A DNA stretch of 58,033 nucleotides, from positions 6,539 through 64,571 of the forward strand of contig CADEGD010000023.1 of NCBI GenBank assembly GCA_902826795.1. Direction: 5' to 3'. A program made the position numbers and the translations under genes. Positions 7,356 to 15,984 of this stretch are shown here, one piece after another. The DNA is from an uncultured Acidobacteriota bacterium (GTDB taxonomy: Bacteria > Acidobacteriota > Blastocatellia > Pyrinomonadales > Pyrinomonadaceae). Within the stretch, counting starts at the first letter, position 1; the number at the start of each line of letters is the position of its first letter. Under the pieces are notes generated by a model. It did not search any database. It was not told the DNA's origin and was given only the letters and a program-made list of their open reading frames with translations.

Positions 7356-8561
7356 ATGACCTCTTTCTCCATATCCGACCGCGTTTCCAAAATGCACACG
7401 TCATCGACGCTGAAGGCGGCTCAAACCGCCGCCGCATTGCGAGACGAGGGCCACAGTGTGATCGATCTAACAGTGGGCGAGCCTGATTTCGACACGCCTC
7501 AATTCATTAAGGAATACGCTTGGGAAGGATTGCAGAAAGGCCTGACCAAATACACGCCTTCGAGCGGCATGAAGACCTTCACCCACGCCGTCGCCGATTT
7601 CTACAAGGGTCAGTTCGGTGCGAGTTTTGGACCGTCCGAGGCCGTTGCGTCGAGCGGCGGCAAGCAGGCACTCTTTAATGCCTGTTGCACGTTGCTGAAT
7701 CCTGGCGATGACGTTCTGATCCCAAAACCTTACTGGGTCACGTTTCCCGAGATCGTCACATTCTGCGCGGCGAACAGCGTTTTTATCGACACCGAAGCTA
7801 CAGATTTCGTACTGACCGCGGACCAGGTCAAAGCCGCGATCACGGACAAAACCAAGCTGCTGATCATCAATTCGCCGAGCAATCCGTCGGGACGTGTGAT
7901 CCCGCCGAGCGAGATGAGAAAGATCATCGAGGCGTGCGTTGAGCGCGGCGTTTACGTGCTGACGGACGAATGCTATCTTTTCTTCGCCTATCCGCCCGGA
8001 GAGGTTTTTACATCGGCGTCGCTGCCTGCTGAGGTTAGGGAATTCGTTTGTGTTGCGGGAAGCTTCTCAAAGACGTTTGCAATGACCGGCTGGCGCATCG
8101 GTTACACGATCGCCAATGAATCGTGGTCGAAGGCCATGATCAAGCTTCAGAGTCATTCGGCAACTCATCCGACCTCATTCGTCCAGTACGCCTGTGCCAA
8201 AGCGATGGAAAACGCGAGCGAATCGATGGCGGCCGTCCAATCGATGCTGGCCGAATATGAGCGCCGTCGCGACTGGCTGATTCCCGCCCTAAACACGATC
8301 AACGGATTCAAGTGCGGCATGCCGGAGGGTGCATTCTATGCTTTCGTGGATGTCCGTTCACTTCTAGGCGATCGGTTCAAAACATCGGCTGACGTTGCGG
8401 ATCTTATGTTGAACGAGGCTCACACGGTCGTGACCGATGGCACCGGATTCGGAGCGCCCGGATTCATTCGGATCTCATACGCCACCTCGATGGAAAATCT
8501 CCAGACGGCGATCGAAAGGCTATCAAAGATCTTTGGTACACGTTCGGCGACCGCGGCCTAG
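7356..8561 (+). CDS. Class I/II pyridoxal-phosphate aminotransferase (aspartate aminotransferase-like)
   Basis: 401 residues with the fold-type I aminotransferase landmarks. These are LTVGEPDFDTP near the N-terminus, NSPSNPSGRV, DECYLFF, the PLP lysine in GSFSKTFAMTGWRIGY, and the substrate-binding Arg in GFIRISYA. It resembles subgroup I-beta aspartate/prephenate aminotransferases. Likely role: aspartate or aromatic/glutamate transamination in the cytoplasm. It overlaps the convergent VOC gene by four bases at the 3' end. Confidence 0.88.
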   Translation: MTSFSISDRVSKMHTSSTLKAAQTAAALRDEGHSVIDLTVGEPDFDTPQFIKEYAWEGLQKGLTKYTPSSGMKTFTHAVADFYKGQFGASFGPSEAVASSGGKQALFNACCTLLNPGDDVLIPKPYWVTFPEIVTFCAANSVFIDTEATDFVLTADQVKAAITDKTKLLIINSPSNPSGRVIPPSEMRKIIEACVERGVYVLTDECYLFFAYPPGEVFTSASLPAEVREFVCVAGSFSKTFAMTGWRIGYTIANESWSKAMIKLQSHSATHPTSFVQYACAKAMENASESMAAVQSMLAEYERRRDWLIPALNTINGFKCGMPEGAFYAFVDVRSLLGDRFKTSADVADLMLNEAHTVVTDGTGFGAPGFIRISYATSMENLQTAIERLSKIFGTRSATAA

Positions 8562-8932
8562 CCCTGCGAAAATACGAGCTTGAAGCCATTGCAGTCCCTA
8601 ACTTCCATCTCGACACAATCGTAGATCCGGCGAGTTGGCCCTTCGATAACGTCCGCACCTGAAGCATTGAATTCCTCGTATAAAGCCTCAACATCATCCA
8701 CCCACACGTAGGCGTCGCTGCTGATCTCGCGAAACTGAAGATTGGATGGCTGCGGATCGCCATCGGCCTTGCCGAAATGCATCTCAACGCCGCCTCGACT
8801 GACCATCGCAAAAACCGGGGGATCGGCAAAGTAGCCGAGGATCTCAAAACCGAGAACGTCGCGATAATACTCCGCGGTCGCGACCACGTCGGCAACTACA
8901 AAACTCGGGGCGACGCTTTTGAAAGTAACCAT
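8558..8932 (-). CDS. VOC (glyoxalase/bleomycin-resistance) superfamily protein
   Basis: 124 residues with the paired beta-alpha-beta-beta-beta modules of the vicinal-oxygen-chelate fold: FVVADVVATAEYYRDVLGFEILGY in the first half and AYVWVDDVEALYEEFNASGADV in the second. The C-terminal segment EVRDCNGFKLVF carries the usual metal or ligand Glu region. Substrate unknown; such proteins range from lyases to antibiotic-binding proteins. It converges with the aminotransferase with a four-base overlap of stop codons. Confidence 0.8.
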   Translation of the reverse strand: MVTFKSVAPSFVVADVVATAEYYRDVLGFEILGYFADPPVFAMVSRGGVEMHFGKADGDPQPSNLQFREISSDAYVWVDDVEALYEEFNASGADVIEGPTRRIYDCVEMEVRDCNGFKLVFSQG

Positions 8933-8966
8933 CTGCGTAATATCTAACGTACTTTTCGGCTACGGG

Positions 8967-8988
8967 AGCCCTTACTAACGTCGGGGCT
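8967..8988. repeat. Short inverted repeat AGCCC/GGGCT
   Basis: AGCCC (8967-8971) and GGGCT (8984-8988) enclose TTACTAACGTCG in the 61-bp gap between the ABC ATPase stop and the VOC start. It could be a weak hairpin at the end of the ABC transcript, but no T-run follows on the minus strand. A half-element of the intergenic palindrome class is another possibility. Confidence 0.35.
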
Positions 8989-8993
8989 ACTGA

Positions 8994-10487
8994 CTATCCT
9001 CCTGTCATAAGCAGTCCGATCTCTTCGAATGATGCGGTTTTCGGATCGACTTCGCCAACGATCTTGCCTTCGCGGATGACGAGCAGACGATCGGCTAGAG
9101 CGGTCACTTCCTCAAGCTCGGCGGAAACGAGCAGTACGGCCCGGCCCTTATCACGGAGTTCGATCAGCTTTCGGTGGATGAATTCGATCGCCCCGATGTC
9201 GACGCCGCGAGTCGGTTGTGAAACTAATAGCAGTGTAGGGTCGAGTTCGAACTCGCGGCCGATGATCAGCTTTTGCTGGTTGCCGCCGGAGAGCGACTTC
9301 GCTGTGAGTTCGGCATTAGGCGGGCGAACGTCGAATTTTTCGATGATCTCACCGACGCGTTTTTCTATCGCAGACGAACTCATCACACCTGCCGCCACGG
9401 CGATGGGCGCTCTGTAATGAACACCAAGGACCGAATTTTCAGACAGATCGGAATTTAATAGCAGTCCGCGCTTGTGACGATCTTCGGGGATGTGCGCGAT
9501 GCCAAGTTCCTTGAGTTCGCGGGCAGATCGATCGGTAACGTTCCTTCCTTCGAACGAAATCTGACCGCTTCTGGGCTTCGCGAGGCCTGCCAAAGCTTCG
9601 ATCAGCTCGGTCTGACCGTTGCCCTCAATGCCCGCAATTCCGACGATCTCGCCGGCGCGTACACTGAACGAAACTCCATCGACCGCACGCCCATGGCGCC
9701 CATCGACGACGAGGTTTTCAACTTCGAGCACATTCGCCGACGGATTCGCGTCCGTTTTCTCGACACGCAGCAGAACGTCGCGGCCGACGATCATGCGTGC
9801 GAGATCTTTCGCGTTCGTCTCAGAAGTTTTCACGTGTCCGACAGTGCGACCGTCACGCATTACCGTCACTTCATCGGATATCGCAAGCACCTCATCGAGC
9901 TTGTGCGTGATGATTACGATCGTTTTGGCCTGATCTTTCATTCGTCGAAGGATCGCGAAAAATTCTTCGACCTCCTGCGGCGAGAGGACTGCTGTCGGCT
10001 CGTCGAGAATGAGGAATTTCGCATCGCGATAAAGAGCTTTTAGCAGCTCGACCCGCTGCTGCTGGCCAACGGAAAGACCTTCAATCAACGCGTTCGGATC
10101 GATGTTCAGCTTAAGATCATCCGACATCTTCCGGATATTCGCGTTGGCTTTATCGAGATCGAGATTCGCAGCCGAGCCGGTCTCCGCACCGAGGATGATG
10201 TTCTCGGCGACGGTCATGTTGTCGACCAGCATAAAGTGCTGATGAACCATGCCGATGCCGAGTGCGATCGCGTCGTGCGGATTGCGAATCGTAACCAGCT
10301 TGCCGTCGAAGATGATCTCGCCGTGATCCGGATTGTAGAAACCGTACACGACCTTCATCGCCGTAGACTTCCCCGCTCCGTTCTCACCAACGATCGCGTG
10401 GATCGTTGCACGGTGAACGGTCAGGGAAACGTCTTCATTGGCAACGCAGTCACCGAATGCTTTCTTGATATTCTTGAGTTCGAGCAT
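8994..10487 (-). CDS. Nucleoside/BMP-type ABC importer, double ATP-binding subunit
   Basis: About 497 residues with two ABC cassettes. The first has Walker [10 protein letters not shown], signature [12 protein letters not shown] and Walker [11 protein letters not shown]. The second has a degenerate Walker A ([10 protein letters not shown]), signature [15 protein letters not shown] and the closing SQPTRGVD. A two-domain ATPase of this kind with the Q-loop [12 protein letters not shown] is typical of RbsA/YufO-like importers that work with a Bmp lipoprotein. The matching lipoprotein is at 11302-12357. No permease genes are present nearby. A GTG at 10493 is an alternative start; ATG at 10487 begins the conserved [11 protein letters not shown]. 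Confidence 0.92.
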   Translation of the reverse strand: MLELKNIKKAFGDCVANEDVSLTVHRATIHAIVGENGAGKSTAMKVVYGFYNPDHGEIIFDGKLVTIRNPHDAIALGIGMVHQHFMLVDNMTVAENIILGAETGSAANLDLDKANANIRKMSDDLKLNIDPNALIEGLSVGQQQRVELLKALYRDAKFLILDEPTAVLSPQEVEEFFAILRRMKDQAKTIVIITHKLDEVLAISDEVTVMRDGRTVGHVKTSETNAKDLARMIVGRDVLLRVEKTDANPSANVLEVENLVVDGRHGRAVDGVSFSVRAGEIVGIAGIEGNGQTELIEALAGLAKPRSGQISFEGRNVTDRSARELKELGIAHIPEDRHKRGLLLNSDLSENSVLGVHYRAPIAVAAGVMSSSAIEKRVGEIIEKFDVRPPNAELTAKSLSGGNQQKLIIGREFELDPTLLLVSQPTRGVDIGAIEFIHRKLIELRDKGRAVLLVSAELEEVTALADRLLVIREGKIVGEVDPKTASFEEIGLLMTGG

Positions 10488-10507
10488 AGTCACGAAGTAA
10501 GGCGGCC

Positions 10508-11002
10508 TTATCCACGTAAACGTTTCCGAGCCTCATCCCTTTCAAGGAAAAACTTCTCGAGTTCCAATGATACATAAAACTCATTGGCCTTAAGTTTGGA
10601 TAGAGTCGCCGAAAAATCGATCAGGCCTTCCTCGGCAGCTTGGTCTGCGATGCCAAGCGTTCCGATTATTCGCAGATTTCGGCGGGCAGCAATAGTGCGG
10701 CCCAATTTTTCATCGATCAATAGATAATCCGCTTTAAGTTCTTCGGCTAAGATAATCGCGTCACGCTCGCCCCGATCCAAAACATTGAGATCACTATCGA
10801 ATAAGTGATCGACCGATCGAACCTCGATCCAATCGGGAGGATCGGTCATAAAACTCTTAACCGCATCGGGCGTCTCTTCAGCCAAGAGTTCGTCATGTAC
10901 GACCGCGGGAATAATGATCCAGCCGAAAAGCTCTTTGAGTATAAAGATCTCACCGACCCAAATGAGATGGTTGATTGGCGTAGTATCAGCAACTACGATC
11001 AT
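10508..11002 (-). CDS. PIN-like (DUF3368) toxin
   Basis: 164 residues with a DUF3368 PIN-like pattern: [11 protein letters not shown] near the N-terminus, PAVVHDELL, the motif [15 protein letters not shown], and [13 protein letters not shown]. Acidic residues at D6, the Glu of HDEL, the Asp of GERDA and the Asp of LIDEK fit a nuclease site. DUF3368 proteins commonly pair with UPF0175 proteins as toxin-antitoxin modules, and the partner overlaps it by four bases (ATGA). Function as an RNase toxin is inferred from family and pairing. Confidence 0.8.
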   Translation of the reverse strand: MIVVADTTPINHLIWVGEIFILKELFGWIIIPAVVHDELLAEETPDAVKSFMTDPPDWIEVRSVDHLFDSDLNVLDRGERDAIILAEELKADYLLIDEKLGRTIAARRNLRIIGTLGIADQAAEEGLIDFSATLSKLKANEFYVSLELEKFFLERDEARKRLRG

Positions 11003-11259
11003 TTTCTACGCAGCCCTTCCAGCAACTCGATCTCACGCTTTGCCTCTTCGACTGAATAATCAACCCAAGGAACTCCATGGTCGGCGAGAAATTTGTGAAC
11101 CTGGAAACGCGATTCGAATCCGAGCATCTTCCTCACTTGGTACGTAGACAACTGGCCGGACTTAAAGCCTTCTACAGCAACGGTTTCTAGTACCTGTCGA
11201 GAAACTTCGCCGGGAGGGAGACTGAACACGCTATCCGGGATTTCTACTTGAACTGACAT
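10999..11259 (-). CDS. UPF0175-family antitoxin
   Basis: 86 residues with the UPF0175 pattern: VQVEIPDSVF, then VLETVAVEGFKSGQLSTYQVRKMLGF and FLADHGVPWVDYSVEEAKRE. This is a small helix-turn-helix-like DNA-binding domain followed by a toxin-binding tail. It is encoded first and overlaps the DUF3368 toxin start by ATGA. A TACAAT-like -10 hexamer lies just upstream on the minus strand (11266-11271), so the pair probably has its own promoter within the transporter locus. Confidence 0.8.
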   Translation of the reverse strand: MSVQVEIPDSVFSLPPGEVSRQVLETVAVEGFKSGQLSTYQVRKMLGFESRFQVHKFLADHGVPWVDYSVEEAKREIELLEGLRRK

Positions 11260-11301
11260 ATCGCCATTGTACTCTACAAACCACGAACGACGATCAACGA
11301 A

Positions 11302-12357
11302 CTAATTTGCCATGGCATCGGTCACCTTGATCTCGCCGTCGATGATGTCTTTCTTGGCCGTCTCGACTCGCAGGATCACGTCGCCGGGGATGAGTTTTTC
11401 GTTGTTTTTATCCATCGCATAGGCGACGCCGTCTTTGTCGAGTCCGAAAACGTGAAAGCCGCCGACGAAGCGGTTTTCGAGAGTCTCTTTGACGGCGTCA
11501 TAGACGGCGTTGTCGACCCGCTTGACCATAGACGTGAGCACAAAACCAGGTTTGTCGCCGTTCTGATTCGAATCGACGCCGATAACGAACTTGTTAGCCT
11601 CGCCTTCCGCGTTGAGGCCGTATTGCTCGACGGCGTTAAAAGCTCCTGCACCGGAATTGCCGGCAGCTGTAAAGATCACGTCCGCACCCTTTCCAATCTG
11701 AGCGATTGCGAGTTCTTTCCCCTTAGCCGGGTTGTTCCAGGCTGCGTCGTTGACGCCGACGTAATTGGAGATCACCCTGACATTCGGGTTCACAGCCTTT
11801 GCACCTTCCTCGTAGCCTTTCTCGAAGCGATGGATGAGCGGAATATCCATTCCGCCGAGGAACCCTAGTACGCCGGATTTAGATTTTGACGCGGCGATCA
11901 TGCCGACAAGGTACGAACCCTCGTGTTCCCTAAAAACTAGCGAGGCGACGTTCGACTTCGGGGTTTTGCCATCCGCCTCGAAGATCACGCCGTCAATGAT
12001 GGCAAACTTGATGTTCGGATAATCGGTCGCAACCGCCTGCATGATCGGCCCTTGGGCAAACCCGACACCGACGATCAGGTCGAAGTTCTTTTCCGCAAAG
12101 GCACGCATCGCCGGCTCGATCGAGGTCGGGTTGCCCGGCTCCACGTCGTATAGACAGATCGGCAGGTCTTTCTCGGCACGTTTTACGCCTTCCCAGGCTG
12201 CAGCATTGAATGATCGATCATTCTTGCCGCCGATGTCGAACACGATGCCAACCTTGATCTGGCAGCCTTCGCGACGAGCTTCTTCGCGGGCCGTGCACGC
12301 GGTCGAGACTATCGTTGCCAAGGCGACTAAAAGTAACGTTAAGTATCTAAAAGACAT
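11302..12357 (-). CDS. BMP-family ABC substrate-binding lipoprotein
   Basis: About 351 residues from the ATG at 12357. A signal segment (YLTLLLVALATIVSTAC) ends in a Cys that probably carries lipid, though the residues before it are not a textbook lipobox. The mature protein has the Bmp/Med fold: VGIVFDIGGKNDRSFN, AFAEKNFDLIVGVGF, FLGGMDIPLIHRFEKGYEEG and GVDSNQNGDKPGFVLTSMVKR. Relatives bind nucleosides such as guanosine, inosine or cytidine. It is separated from its ATPase by the toxin-antitoxin pair. A pyrimidine-nucleoside phosphorylase lies about 2 kb upstream on the same strand, consistent with nucleoside uptake. Confidence 0.9.
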   Translation of the reverse strand: MSFRYLTLLLVALATIVSTACTAREEARREGCQIKVGIVFDIGGKNDRSFNAAAWEGVKRAEKDLPICLYDVEPGNPTSIEPAMRAFAEKNFDLIVGVGFAQGPIMQAVATDYPNIKFAIIDGVIFEADGKTPKSNVASLVFREHEGSYLVGMIAASKSKSGVLGFLGGMDIPLIHRFEKGYEEGAKAVNPNVRVISNYVGVNDAAWNNPAKGKELAIAQIGKGADVIFTAAGNSGAGAFNAVEQYGLNAEGEANKFVIGVDSNQNGDKPGFVLTSMVKRVDNAVYDAVKETLENRFVGGFHVFGLDKDGVAYAMDKNNEKLIPGDVILRVETAKKDIIDGEIKVTDAMAN

Positions 12358-12673
12358 AAGAATGCCCCAGTTTGAAATTGTCCCTAAGAGTAACCGCATC
12401 TTGGCTGATCAGCAAGGATTCGTCGTGCTTCTGACCAGCGAACGCTTCGCGTCTTATTGGTCTGTCCCTATCCGAGTTCCCGCTTTTCGAATCCGCATGT
12501 GTCTTCGATGCAATTCGCGCTACATACGATTACACGCTATGGATCAAAGCGGTAATAAACTACTCCGTCAGACAGAGTTGAGCTTGGAAAAACGGAAAAA
12601 GCGGACCACATGAGTCCGCTAAAAGTACACGCGATACGTAGCATCGAACGGCGAAAGTCTTAAGTATCCGGCC
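12358..12673. other. Intergenic region between BMP lipoprotein and vWA gene
   Basis: 316 bp that must hold the promoter of the BMP gene near its left end and the terminator of the vWA gene at 12601-12619. I see no convincing riboswitch or small gene. The plus-strand open frame here is an extension of antisense reading through the BMP gene. Confidence 0.5.
12601..12619 (-). terminator. Rho-independent terminator of the vWA gene
   Basis: GCGGAC (12601-12606) and GTCCGC (12614-12619) form a six-pair stem with a seven-base loop. Read on the minus strand it is followed by TTTTTCCGTTTTT. It lies 54 bp after the vWA stop codon. Confidence 0.75.
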
Positions 12674-13861
12674 CTATCTGATCCCTTTCTTAAGAAGCTG
12701 TTCCTTTAGGGCAGCGGCAACGGCGGTGTCGAACCCGTTTGAATGTCCGAGTTTCTTTCGCTCAGCAGCGATAAACTCGTCCCGCTGTTTGGACAGAACG
12801 AGGATTTCGGCTCGGATCTTCTTTCGCTCAGCGATGCGGGACGCGACTGCTTTTTCACGCTCAGCCGGTGAAAATTTCTGAAGATCTTCCGGCAAGTCTT
12901 CGGCCTGAACGTCCTTCAGCTTCACGATCTCGTTCTCGACGTCCTGCACGAGATCGCCGTCATATTGAAAACTATTAACCGCTTTATTCGTAGCACGTTC
13001 GGCTTGGGCAGGAGCGGAAGCTCCCGCGGTTATGCGATCCTCGGTTGCCAGTTGACGAGCTGCGAGAGCATCGCGTTTGCTCTTGGAACCATAGCTGACG
13101 TACGTCTTACCGACTTTCGCGGCGAGTTCCGCGAGTTTTGTATCGTACGGCGTGGAGATGGCCTGAACGCCGCCGTCCTGAGCGATGGCGAAATACTTCC
13201 CTTCGCCGCGGAGGGCGATCGTCTGCCAGATTTCTTTCGTACCGCTCAGATTTCCGCACTGGATCGTATTGACGATCATATTCTTTCGAACTGCTTCGGC
13301 CGTCGTGACAAGCACGTCAGGCTCCTGAGCGTAGTTTTGGGGCGGGGCGTCGCCGACAAGGAAGACGATCTGGGCGAGTCCGCGTCGGGATTGGGACCAG
13401 CCAGATCCGCGGATGCCTTCTGCGAGCGCTTTGCGAACGTTTTCGGGCGTATCGCCGCCGCCATCCGCTCGATAGTCCATAAGCGTCGTGTAAGCCTTGT
13501 CGAGGTCTTCGGTGATCGGGAGGAGCTTGGTGACGTATTCGTCGCCATTGTCACGATAGGCAACAAGCCCGACGCGGACACGCGGCTTCGTCGGTTTCTG
13601 CATCACCTCGTTGATAATGCCCCAGATCCGCTGCTTTGCACCTTCGATCAGTCCGCCCATTGAGCCGGTCGTGTCGAGCACGAATACCATCTCAAGCGTA
13701 TCTCGGTTGTCGGCCACGTAGATCGGCTTGGTCGTAGTTGTCGTTGTGACGGTCGTTCTAGTGGTAGTCGTGCGCGTGGTTGTAGTTCGTTGAGCGAAGG
13801 TTCCGGCGGATGCCACAAGTGTCAATGAGGCGGCAAGTGCCGTCAATATTGTTCGTTTCAT
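12674..13861 (-). CDS. Secreted von Willebrand factor A-domain protein
   Basis: 395 residues. A signal peptide (RTILTALAASLTLVASAGTFA) is followed by a low-complexity linker of about 22 residues made only of Thr, Arg and Val, ending in KP. A vWA domain follows with the MIDAS motif FVLDTTGSMGGLIEGAK, VGLVAYRDNGD, and a later QIVFLVGDAPPQNY. The C-terminal 130 residues are charged and probably helical (LSKQRDEFIAAERKKLG). Such proteins bind ligands through a divalent metal at the cell envelope. No chaperone ATPase partner is adjacent. Single-gene unit with its own terminator. Confidence 0.82.
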   Translation of the reverse strand: MKRTILTALAASLTLVASAGTFAQRTTTTRTTTTRTTVTTTTTTKPIYVADNRDTLEMVFVLDTTGSMGGLIEGAKQRIWGIINEVMQKPTKPRVRVGLVAYRDNGDEYVTKLLPITEDLDKAYTTLMDYRADGGGDTPENVRKALAEGIRGSGWSQSRRGLAQIVFLVGDAPPQNYAQEPDVLVTTAEAVRKNMIVNTIQCGNLSGTKEIWQTIALRGEGKYFAIAQDGGVQAISTPYDTKLAELAAKVGKTYVSYGSKSKRDALAARQLATEDRITAGASAPAQAERATNKAVNSFQYDGDLVQDVENEIVKLKDVQAEDLPEDLQKFSPAEREKAVASRIAERKKIRAEILVLSKQRDEFIAAERKKLGHSNGFDTAVAAALKEQLLKKGIR

Positions 13862-14039
13862 ACAAGTCTCCGAAATCAGGTTTGATAGTTGCCGTTGAAG
13901 GCTGGTGATCAGAGAACGGTTGAGGCGTGAAAGACTTGCAGGTTTCTTGTTTAGTTTTTTCGCTCTTGTTCGTCACGTTCTGTCGCTTTTCTGCAATTCC
14001 AAACCACAAAATCGGATGAATTGGGGGAATAAGAGGGAA

Positions 14040-15356
14040 TTAGGATATGACTTCGAGGATCAACCCGACCTGCACGGGTTTGTCTCGAGAGATTGTATAG
14101 GCGGATCGGAGTTTATTTTCTACAGAGTCAAACTGAACTTTGTCTCTGCAAAGGACGGTTCCGACTGGATCGCCGAATCTTATCTCGCTGCCGATCTTGA
14201 CGTCCGAGGTGAAGCCTACAGCGTGGTCAACCTTATCGTCGGCCTTGGTTCGACCGCCGCCGAGTTCGCACATGGCGTTGCCGATGGCGAGAGTGTCGAT
14301 AGCGGATACGAAGCCGTTGGATTCGGCGAGGATGTCGAATTTGTGGATGCTGCCGTCGAGGAGCTTTTCTGGGTCGTCGCAGACCGACGGATCGCCGCCC
14401 TGACATTCGATATTGCGGCGGAACAATTCGAGCGCTTCGCCGGATTCGAGTTTTGCCGTGCAGGCTGTTTTAGCAGATTCAAGGCTCTTTTCGATTCCGG
14501 TAAGGACGAGCATTCTGGCCGAGAGTTCTAGCGAAAGTTTCCACGTTGGCATGGCTGCCGGTTCAATCTCACTGCGAAGGATCTTGATACATTCGTAGAC
14601 CTCGACAGCGTTGCCGACGTATTTTCCGAGCGGCTGGTCCATGCTTGAGATCACCGCCTGAGTTTTCACGCCGAACCTTTCGCCGGTCTTGACCATCGCT
14701 TTCGCAAGCTCCCGTGCGTCGGATAGTTCGGCCATGAACGCTCCCGATCCGGTCTTGACGTCGAGCACGAGCGCGTCGAGGCCTTCGGCGAGCTTCTTCG
14801 ACATAATCGACGCGACGATGAGCGGGATGTAAGGAACGGTCGCGGTCGCATCGCGAAGGGCGTAGAGCTTTTTGTCGGCCGGAGCAATATCTGCGGTCTG
14901 GCCCGCCATCGCGAATCCGCACTTATCGATGACGTTGCGGAACTCGTTCGCCGAGAGCTTGACGTTGTAGCCGGGAATGGATTCGAGCTTGTCGAGCGTG
15001 CCGCCGGTGTGCCCGAGGCCCCGGCCCGAGATCATCGGGACTGCGACTCCGCACGCCGCGACGACCGGTGCAATGATCAGCGAGGTCTTGTCGCCGACTC
15101 CGCCGGTCGAGTGTTTGTCGGCCTTCGGCTTGTCGATGTCGGAGAAGTCGAGAACCTCTCCGGAGTAGAGCATCGAACGGACTAGATGCTCGCCCTCCGA
15201 CTCACTCAGCCTTCGGATGAACATTGCCATCACCAGCGCCGAGATCTGGTAATCCGCCCATGACTTATCACAAACGCCGTCAACAAACGCGCCGATCTCC
15301 TCATCGGTCAATTCCCCGCCGTCGCGTTTCTTGGCGATGATCTCTTGTGGTCGCAT
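14040..15356 (-). CDS. deoA: Pyrimidine-nucleoside (thymidine) phosphorylase
   Basis: 438 residues, the normal length for this family. Diagnostic segments are YSGEVLDFSDI, the phosphate-binding KHSTGGVGDKTSL, ISGRGLGHTGGTLDKLESIPG and DVKTGSGAFM. It cleaves thymidine, and often uridine or deoxyuridine, to base plus (deoxy)ribose-1-phosphate. The strand and position beyond the vWA gene do not make a tight operon, but function fits salvage of nucleosides taken up by the BMP importer. The choice between DeoA and broader-specificity Pdp cannot be made from sequence by eye. Confidence 0.92.
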   Translation of the reverse strand: MRPQEIIAKKRDGGELTDEEIGAFVDGVCDKSWADYQISALVMAMFIRRLSESEGEHLVRSMLYSGEVLDFSDIDKPKADKHSTGGVGDKTSLIIAPVVAACGVAVPMISGRGLGHTGGTLDKLESIPGYNVKLSANEFRNVIDKCGFAMAGQTADIAPADKKLYALRDATATVPYIPLIVASIMSKKLAEGLDALVLDVKTGSGAFMAELSDARELAKAMVKTGERFGVKTQAVISSMDQPLGKYVGNAVEVYECIKILRSEIEPAAMPTWKLSLELSARMLVLTGIEKSLESAKTACTAKLESGEALELFRRNIECQGGDPSVCDDPEKLLDGSIHKFDILAESNGFVSAIDTLAIGNAMCELGGGRTKADDKVDHAVGFTSDVKIGSEIRFGDPVGTVLCRDKVQFDSVENKLRSAYTISRDKPVQVGLILEVIS

Positions 15357-15360
15357 CGTT

Positions 15361-15470
15361 GTTCAGAGTTCAAGCTTTAGCTTGTATTCGTTTGCTCGAA
15401 GACGTCTCGTGGTTACATAAGACAAGCTAAAGCTTGAACTCTGAACAGCTAAAGCTTGAACTCTAAACTC
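15361..15470. repeat. Perfect 25-nt inverted repeat plus third copy ('AAGCTTGAACTC' type)
   Basis: Bases 15361-15385 are exactly the reverse complement of 15422-15446: 25 pairs, spacer of 36 bp. A third partial copy (AGCTAAAGCTTGAACTCT) follows directly at 15447-15464, in the same orientation as the second. The third copy lies across the ispF stop codon, so the last residues of IspF (LEFKL) and its TAG are repeat-encoded. The element fills the ispF-deoA junction. Confidence 0.9.
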
Positions 15471-15925
15471 ACGACGGCCTCGGCTCGAACGGCCCTTCTT
15501 TCGCCGACGACGTCGATGCCTTCGCCGGTTTTCGCCTTAACGCTCACGCGGTTCGTTTCTACCTCTAGCGCATCAGCCAAGCCTTTGCGGATCTCGTCGA
15601 TGTACGGGCGAAGTTTCGGCGATTCGAGATGGACGGTCGAATCGACGTTCCCGATCTCGTAGCCGTGCTGCTTCATTTCGCCGACAGCGAAGCGAAGGAA
15701 AACAAAGCTCTCGGCGTTTCGCCAGCGTTCGTCACTCGGCGGAAAATGCGTGCCGATATCGCCAAGAGCAAGGGCGCCCAAGATCGCGTCGGTAATCGCA
15801 TGCGTGAGAGCGTCAGCGTCGGAATGGCCCTCAGCACCGAGGTCAGAATCGATCTCCACACCGCCGATGATCAGTGGTCGATCGGGGACGAGTCCGTGGA
15901 TGTCTGAGCCGAAGCCTATTCGCAT
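15449..15925 (-). CDS. ispF: 2-C-methyl-D-erythritol 2,4-cyclodiphosphate synthase
   Basis: 158 residues, normal for IspF. Zinc ligands D8 and H10 are in FGSDIHGL. The third ligand His is in SDADALTHAITDAILGAL, followed by GDIGTHFPPSDERW. The C-terminal KAKTGEGIDVVG is also diagnostic. It cyclises CDP-ME 2-phosphate in the MEP isoprenoid pathway. It follows ispD and a YacL-like gene on the same strand, a cluster order also known in Bacillus. The final few codons derive from the adjoining repeat and replace the usual family tail. Confidence 0.96.
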   Translation of the reverse strand: MRIGFGSDIHGLVPDRPLIIGGVEIDSDLGAEGHSDADALTHAITDAILGALALGDIGTHFPPSDERWRNAESFVFLRFAVGEMKQHGYEIGNVDSTVHLESPKLRPYIDEIRKGLADALEVETNRVSVKAKTGEGIDVVGERRAVRAEAVVSLEFKL

Positions 15926-15984
15926 TTTTACGTCCGAAAAACTAAAAATTGATCCGGTTAAAATAGAGCTATAAGCTGTTAGCT

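Noticed and set aside
12041..12613. 190-codon plus-strand frame over the BMP gene start and upstream spacer
   Set aside because: Most of it is antisense to the BMP signal peptide and mature N-terminus; no domain.
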